Assembly: GCF_000019165.1 (NCBI RefSeq)
Contig: NC_010337.2
Coordinates: forward strand, 1-64,000
Source of the DNA: Heliomicrobium modesticaldum Ice1
Lineage (GTDB): Bacteria; Bacillota; Desulfitobacteriia; Heliobacteriales; Heliobacteriaceae
Length of the DNA: 64,000 nucleotides
Direction of reading: 5' to 3'
Below, one piece after another: positions 60,226-64,000 of the stretch. Below the pieces are notes generated by a model that worked only from the letters and a program-made list of their open reading frames with translations, did not search any database and had not been told where the DNA came from. Position numbers and translations under genes: made by a program. The number at the start of each line of letters is the position of its first letter. The first letter of the stretch is position 1.

Positions 60226-62625
60226 TCAATTCCGCAGCGGCTTTCCTTTCGCCAACATGTAACGCATCCGCTCCTGGCTCTTCGGTTCACCGACAAGACT
60301 GAGGAACGCCTCCCGTTCTAGATCTAAGATGTACTGTTCTGGAACAAGGCTCTTGGCCGGGATGGCACCTCCGCTCAATACGTGGGCGATCTTGCTGGCA
60401 ATCTTGGCATCATGTTCGCTGATCCGTCCCGCCTGCAAGAGCGTGTATACACCGAGCTTCATCAACGCCAAACCAGGCTCGCCGACGACAGGAAGCTTTC
60501 GTGGCATCGGCGGCATATACCCTTGTTCCCACAGTGCGCTCACTTTTTGCTTGGCATCGAAGAGTTGGCGATCTTTATTCATGGTGATAGCGTCGCTGTG
60601 ACGGATATAGCCCAGCTGTTTAGCTTCCATGGCGCTTGTCGACACCTTGGCCATGGCGATCGTCTCAAATACTCGGTTGACGATCGGTTGTAAGTCGTCT
60701 TTTTCCGTGACACCTGCCGCATCCATAGCCCGCAGCAGCAGTTCCTTATGACCGGTGCCGCCAGGAATGAGGCCAACGCCCACCTCTACCAAGCCGATAT
60801 ACGTCTCTGCCGCCGCTTGGATGGCCGCTGCCGGCATGGTCAGTTCACAACCACCGCCCAAAGTCAGACCGTGGGGCGCTACGACGACCGGTCGGCGGCT
60901 GTACTTGATGGCCATAGCTGCCTGTTGGAACTGACGCACCATTCCGTCGATCTCATCCCAGTTCTCGTCTTCCGCTTCCAAGAGGATCAACATCAGATTG
61001 GCGCCGACACAGTAGTGAGCGCCATCGTTACCGATGACGAGACCTTTGAAATTGCGTTCCACCTCTTCAAGGCTCCAACGGATCATCTGCAGAAAGTCAG
61101 GGCCAATGGCATGCTTCGGTGAATGAAAATCGAGAAAAGCCACATCATCGCCTATGTCATAGAGGGATGCCCCTGCATTGGAACGAATGGGCGGGTGCTT
61201 GCGCAGGTCAGCGACCTGCAACGGCGCCGATGAGCGACTGACTTCTGCTAATTCGCCCGACACTTGCACATAAAAACGCTTGTGCTCCCGCTCCTCGTAG
61301 AAGCGTTCTCTCCCGTCCTCCAGCATCTGAGCCACCCATGGGGGGATCGGATCTCCCTCTGCCCGCATCCGCGCCACGCTTTCCTTTAAACCTATGGCGT
61401 CCCACGTTTCAAAGGGGCCCAGAGACCAGTTAAAACCCCATCGCATCGCTTCGTCCACACTGACGATGTCATCAGCGATCTCAGGGAGCTTACGGGCCGA
61501 GTAGAGCAGCACTTTTTTGAGGATCTCCCAGCTAAACTGGGCAGCAGGATCTTTACCACTGACCAGTGTCGTGATTTTTTCTGCTGTTCCCTTGCCCAGC
61601 TTGGCTGTCTCCAGAGAAGGCATGGCGATCTTTTTGCGGGGCCGATAGGTAAAGGTGTTCAGATCGAGGACGCCGATCGCTGACCCTTGCGGTCCTTTTT
61701 CTTTGCGATAAAAGCCTTGGCCGCTCTTGTCGCCCAGCCAGCCTTTTTCAAGCATCTGCCGCAGCGGTGCCGGTATGGCAAAGGCCGCTTTTTCTTCAGG
61801 GTCTGTCGTGGACTCGAATACGTTGTTGGCCACATGGACAAAGACATCCAGTCCGACCAGATCGAGCGTTCGGAAAGTAGCGCTCTTGGGTCGACCGATG
61901 ACGGGACCCGTCAAGGCGTCTACCTCGTCGACAGTCAGTCCATATTTCTCCATGGCCTGCAAGGTGACGAGTAAGCCGTAGGTGCCGATGCGATTGGCAA
62001 TAAAGTTCGGCGTATCCTTGGCCAGGACGACGCCTTTACCCAACTGCTTTTCGCAGAAAGACTTCATGAAACCGATGAGTTCTTCGTCCGTTTCGCGGCA
62101 AGGGATGAGTTCCAGCAGTTTCATATACCGGGGCGGGTTGAAAAAATGGGTCCCCATGAAATGACGCCGGAAGGGATGGGAACAATCGGCCACGATCTGG
62201 TTGATTGATACACCCGATGTGTTAGAGCTGACGATCGTACCCGGCTGCCAGTAAGATTCCACCCGTTTCCAGAGCGCTTGCTTGACATCCAACCTTTCGA
62301 CGATGGCCTCGATCACCCAATCGGCCGTGGCCACACGAGGAAGGTCATCTTCCAGATTGCCGACAGCGATTCGCTCCAAGACCTCCGGGACGAACAAGGG
62401 AGACGGTTTTTGCTTGAGCAGATTCGCCTTGGCCTTGGCGGCAATGCGATCTCTCACCGCTCGGTCTTGCAAGGTTAATCCCTGCTTCGCCTCTTCTGGT
62501 GTAAGTTCTTTGGGGACGATATCTAGCAGCAGCACATCGCGGCCGGCATTGGCCAGATGGGCGGCGATCGCCGAACCCATCACGCCTGCCCCGAGAACAA
62601 GGACGGTTTGGATTGACGGGATCAT
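60226..62625 (-). CDS. fadN: 3-hydroxyacyl-CoA dehydrogenase/enoyl-CoA hydratase fusion (FadN type)
   Basis: The 799-aa bifunctional enzyme starts with an NAD-binding domain (VLVLGAGVMGSAIAAHLANAG) and the catalytic block FRRHFMGTHFFNPPRYMKLLELIP. A second dehydrogenase-type helical domain follows. The C-terminal third is a crotonase domain (GLVIGNDGAHYCVGANL, ALVVAPHGLTLGGGCELTM-like pattern VVVAPHGLTLGGGCEL). The order dehydrogenase-hydratase matches Bacillus FadN and is opposite to E. coli FadB. AAGGAGG precedes the ATG. A FadR operator lies 70 nt upstream. Confidence 0.95.
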   Translation of the reverse strand: MIPSIQTVLVLGAGVMGSAIAAHLANAGRDVLLLDIVPKELTPEEAKQGLTLQDRAVRDRIAAKAKANLLKQKPSPLFVPEVLERIAVGNLEDDLPRVATADWVIEAIVERLDVKQALWKRVESYWQPGTIVSSNTSGVSINQIVADCSHPFRRHFMGTHFFNPPRYMKLLELIPCRETDEELIGFMKSFCEKQLGKGVVLAKDTPNFIANRIGTYGLLVTLQAMEKYGLTVDEVDALTGPVIGRPKSATFRTLDLVGLDVFVHVANNVFESTTDPEEKAAFAIPAPLRQMLEKGWLGDKSGQGFYRKEKGPQGSAIGVLDLNTFTYRPRKKIAMPSLETAKLGKGTAEKITTLVSGKDPAAQFSWEILKKVLLYSARKLPEIADDIVSVDEAMRWGFNWSLGPFETWDAIGLKESVARMRAEGDPIPPWVAQMLEDGRERFYEEREHKRFYVQVSGELAEVSRSSAPLQVADLRKHPPIRSNAGASLYDIGDDVAFLDFHSPKHAIGPDFLQMIRWSLEEVERNFKGLVIGNDGAHYCVGANLMLILLEAEDENWDEIDGMVRQFQQAAMAIKYSRRPVVVAPHGLTLGGGCELTMPAAAIQAAAETYIGLVEVGVGLIPGGTGHKELLLRAMDAAGVTEKDDLQPIVNRVFETIAMAKVSTSAMEAKQLGYIRHSDAITMNKDRQLFDAKQKVSALWEQGYMPPMPRKLPVVGEPGLALMKLGVYTLLQAGRISEHDAKIASKIAHVLSGGAIPAKSLVPEQYILDLEREAFLSLVGEPKSQERMRYMLAKGKPLRN

Positions 62626-62694
62626 GCTTTCCCTCCTTATGAATGCAAAATGGTTACGCTATTGCCTTTCAGCGGACATCGATGCCATTTAACC

Positions 62695-62712
62695 TGAATG
62701 AGCACTCATTCA
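62695..62712. promoter_or_regulatory. FadR operator
   Basis: TGAATGA-GCAC-TCATTCA: perfect 7-bp half-sites with a 4-bp centre, matching the Bacillus subtilis FadR consensus TGAATGAMTANTCATTCA in both arms. It lies between fadN and the fadR stop, in the fadN promoter region. Confidence 0.9.
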
Positions 62713-62731
62713 TTAAACCTCAGGCATCTGT

Positions 62732-63325
62732 TCACTTGGTGATGCCTCTGAAAATCATGCGGAGCAATGGCTCTCCTTGCGCCCGCAACGCATATGCCTT
62801 TTGGCTGAATACCCAGGAGGTGGCTACCTCGTTGATACCGCCAAAGATAAGCTGACGGGCCAGTTTTGGAGAAAGGGTGGGATCGAAATGCCCCTGCTCC
62901 TGACCCAGGAGAATCGTCTGCTCGATGACCTGGAAGTACGATCGGAGAACAGGCGCAATGCCATCGCGGATGGTCGGGTTCGGTTGACGCAGTTCGAATT
63001 GAATCACTCGCGCCAGCTCAGGGTCTTCTTCCAGTCGAGAAAGGTGTTGATGGATGATGCAGGCGATCTGATCTCTTGCATCCTCCATAGAGCGCAGTTG
63101 TTCCTGCAGCACTGTAATAAAGCTCCCTACTTGCTGCTCAAAGAGGCGGATCATCAGCTCTTCTTTGCTGCGAACATAGAGATAGATGGTTCCTTCAGCG
63201 ATTCCCGCTTGTTTGGCGATTTTGGCAATCTGGGAATTATGAAAGCCGTTGCTCGCAAAAATCACTTTCGCCGCCTCCAGAATGATCGGCAGTTTATCCT
63301 TCTCTCGTTGTCGTGTGCCAGCCAG
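62732..63325 (-). CDS. fadR: TetR-family fatty-acid regulator FadR, probable CTG start
   Basis: The protein matches Bacillus FadR by pattern: KLPIILEAAKVIFASNGFHNSQIAKIAKQAGIAEGTIYLYVRSKEELMI-type HTH (key blocks NGFHNSQIAKIAKQAGIAEG and YLYVRSKEEL), then ARVIQFELRQPNPTIRD and ARQLIFGGINEVATSWV. The open frame's first ATG/GTG/TTG (GTG 63265) would cut HTH helix 1. The frame extends upstream to an in-frame TGA, and CTG at 63325 (after GAGAGGCG) is the best start for a ~197-aa protein. It represses beta-oxidation genes and is released by long-chain acyl-CoA. Confidence 0.88.
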   Translation of the reverse strand: MAGTRQREKDKLPIILEAAKVIFASNGFHNSQIAKIAKQAGIAEGTIYLYVRSKEELMIRLFEQQVGSFITVLQEQLRSMEDARDQIACIIHQHLSRLEEDPELARVIQFELRQPNPTIRDGIAPVLRSYFQVIEQTILLGQEQGHFDPTLSPKLARQLIFGGINEVATSWVFSQKAYALRAQGEPLLRMIFRGITK

Positions 63326-63351
63326 TACAACTCACGCCTCTCGTGCAAATA

Positions 63352-64000
63352 TCATGAATTTTTTATATTCTTTGCAGCCACCTCTTTTTCCTCTTCCAGC
63401 AACTGACGCCGCAAGATTTTACCGGAGAGTGTCTTCGGCAATGCTGTCCGGAACTCAATCGCCCGTGGGACTTTATAGCTGGCAAGATTGCTCCGGCAGA
63501 ATTGTTCGATTTCAGCGACGCTGACATCGATGCCGGCTTTGCGCACGATATAGGCCTTCACTGTTTCCCCTCGATACGGGTCAGGTACACCGACGACAAC
63601 AGCTTCCTGAATGCCAGGGTGTTCGAAGAGAACCTCTTCGACCTCACGAGGGTAGATGTTGTATCCGCCAGCGATGATGATGTCTTTCTTCCGGCCAACG
63701 ATGTGAAAAAATCCATCTTCATCCATGTAGGCCAGGTCGCCCGTGAACAGCCACCCATCGCGCAACACCGCGCTCGTCTCGTCCGGACGGTTCCAGTATC
63801 CTTTCATCACCTGCGGCCCTTTGACAACCAATTCACCAACTTCTCCGCCGGCGATCACCGCTGCGGTCTCCGGATCGACAATTTTCGCTTCCGTGTCCGG
63901 CAAAGGCAGTCCAATGCTACCTGCTTTTCGTTTGTGCCACAAAGGGATGCAGTGGGTCACCGGAGATGCTTCTGTCAACCCGTAGCCTTCCACAACACGA
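63352..64000 (-). CDS. fadD: Long-chain acyl-CoA synthetase, 3' part (5' end beyond the window)
   Basis: The visible C-terminal ~216 residues contain adenylate-forming motifs: [13 protein letters not shown] (A5), [32 protein letters not shown] (A7-A8), [16 protein letters not shown] and the catalytic Lys in [11 protein letters not shown] (A10). It activates fatty acids to acyl-CoA with ATP. The gene continues past 64000. It lies 26 nt upstream of fadR in the same direction, as lcfA-fadR do in Bacillus. Confidence 0.94.
   Translation of the reverse strand, partial: RVVEGYGLTEASPVTHCIPLWHKRKAGSIGLPLPDTEAKIVDPETAAVIAGGEVGELVVKGPQVMKGYWNRPDETSAVLRDGWLFTGDLAYMDEDGFFHIVGRKKDIIIAGGYNIYPREVEEVLFEHPGIQEAVVVGVPDPYRGETVKAYIVRKAGIDVSVAEIEQFCRSNLASYKVPRAIEFRTALPKTLSGKILRRQLLEEEKEVAAKNIKNS

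Overview
The window is most likely a draft-assembly contig from a spore-forming Firmicute of the class Clostridia, of the Heliobacteriaceae/Peptococcaceae kind. This is inferred from strong GGAGG ribosome sites, SPOCS/DUF3794-like spore-type proteins, a CIRCE box, a Bacillus-type FadR box, a P-II/ANTAR pair and clostridial prophage genes. No rRNA is present to settle the taxonomy. Bases 1-514 are not native: they are E. coli cloning vector (ColE1-type origin, M13 forward primer site, BstXI/EcoRI polylinker) joined to the insert, and the first reading frame (a histidine kinase) runs into it.

Layout. 0.5-7.6 kb holds the kinase fragment, a Crp/Fnr regulator divergent from a two-cluster ferredoxin with an Ala/Ser repeat linker, a zinc-ribbon protein, an xpaC-telA pair and a uracil-DNA glycosylase-family gene. 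7.6-9.8 kb is a small DUF4405-like membrane gene split by an IS1182-like element, with a visible 5-bp target duplication. 10.1-12.1 kb is htpG under a perfect CIRCE operator. 12.4-28 kb is a mobile-element graveyard: two near-identical IS1380-like copies in direct orientation, a second IS1182-like copy, IS3 and ISL3 remnants, a group II intron inserted antisense in another transposase gene, and several genes cut by these elements. Inside it sits a cluster of three tandem SPOCS-like paralogues.

28.2-46.8 kb is an incomplete prophage. A leftward accessory operon (28.3-32.3 kb) faces a rightward HTH/zinc-ribbon/Fic cassette across promoters carrying GTTTAT-type operators. A pair of secreted proteins follows, then a leftward structural block with portal, tape measure and a gp10-like protein but no terminase, protease or capsid gene. 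The right end has an internally duplicated HTH protein, a sigma-like factor, a replication protein, a cI-type divergent switch and a tyrosine integrase. A 23-bp sequence directly after the integrase recurs exactly at 12450, making a candidate att pair.

46.9-64 kb is conserved chromosome, mostly on the minus strand: hpt-guaA (purine salvage and GMP synthesis); an operon with moaA, moaC, a MOSC gene and mogA (molybdenum cofactor) behind a leader with a terminator-like hairpin; a patatin-like lipase; an ANTAR regulator with glnB; a TSUP transporter; and a fatty-acid beta-oxidation region (acyl-CoA synthetase-fadR, then fadN-fadA-fadE) with a textbook FadR operator. The acyl-CoA synthetase runs off the right edge.
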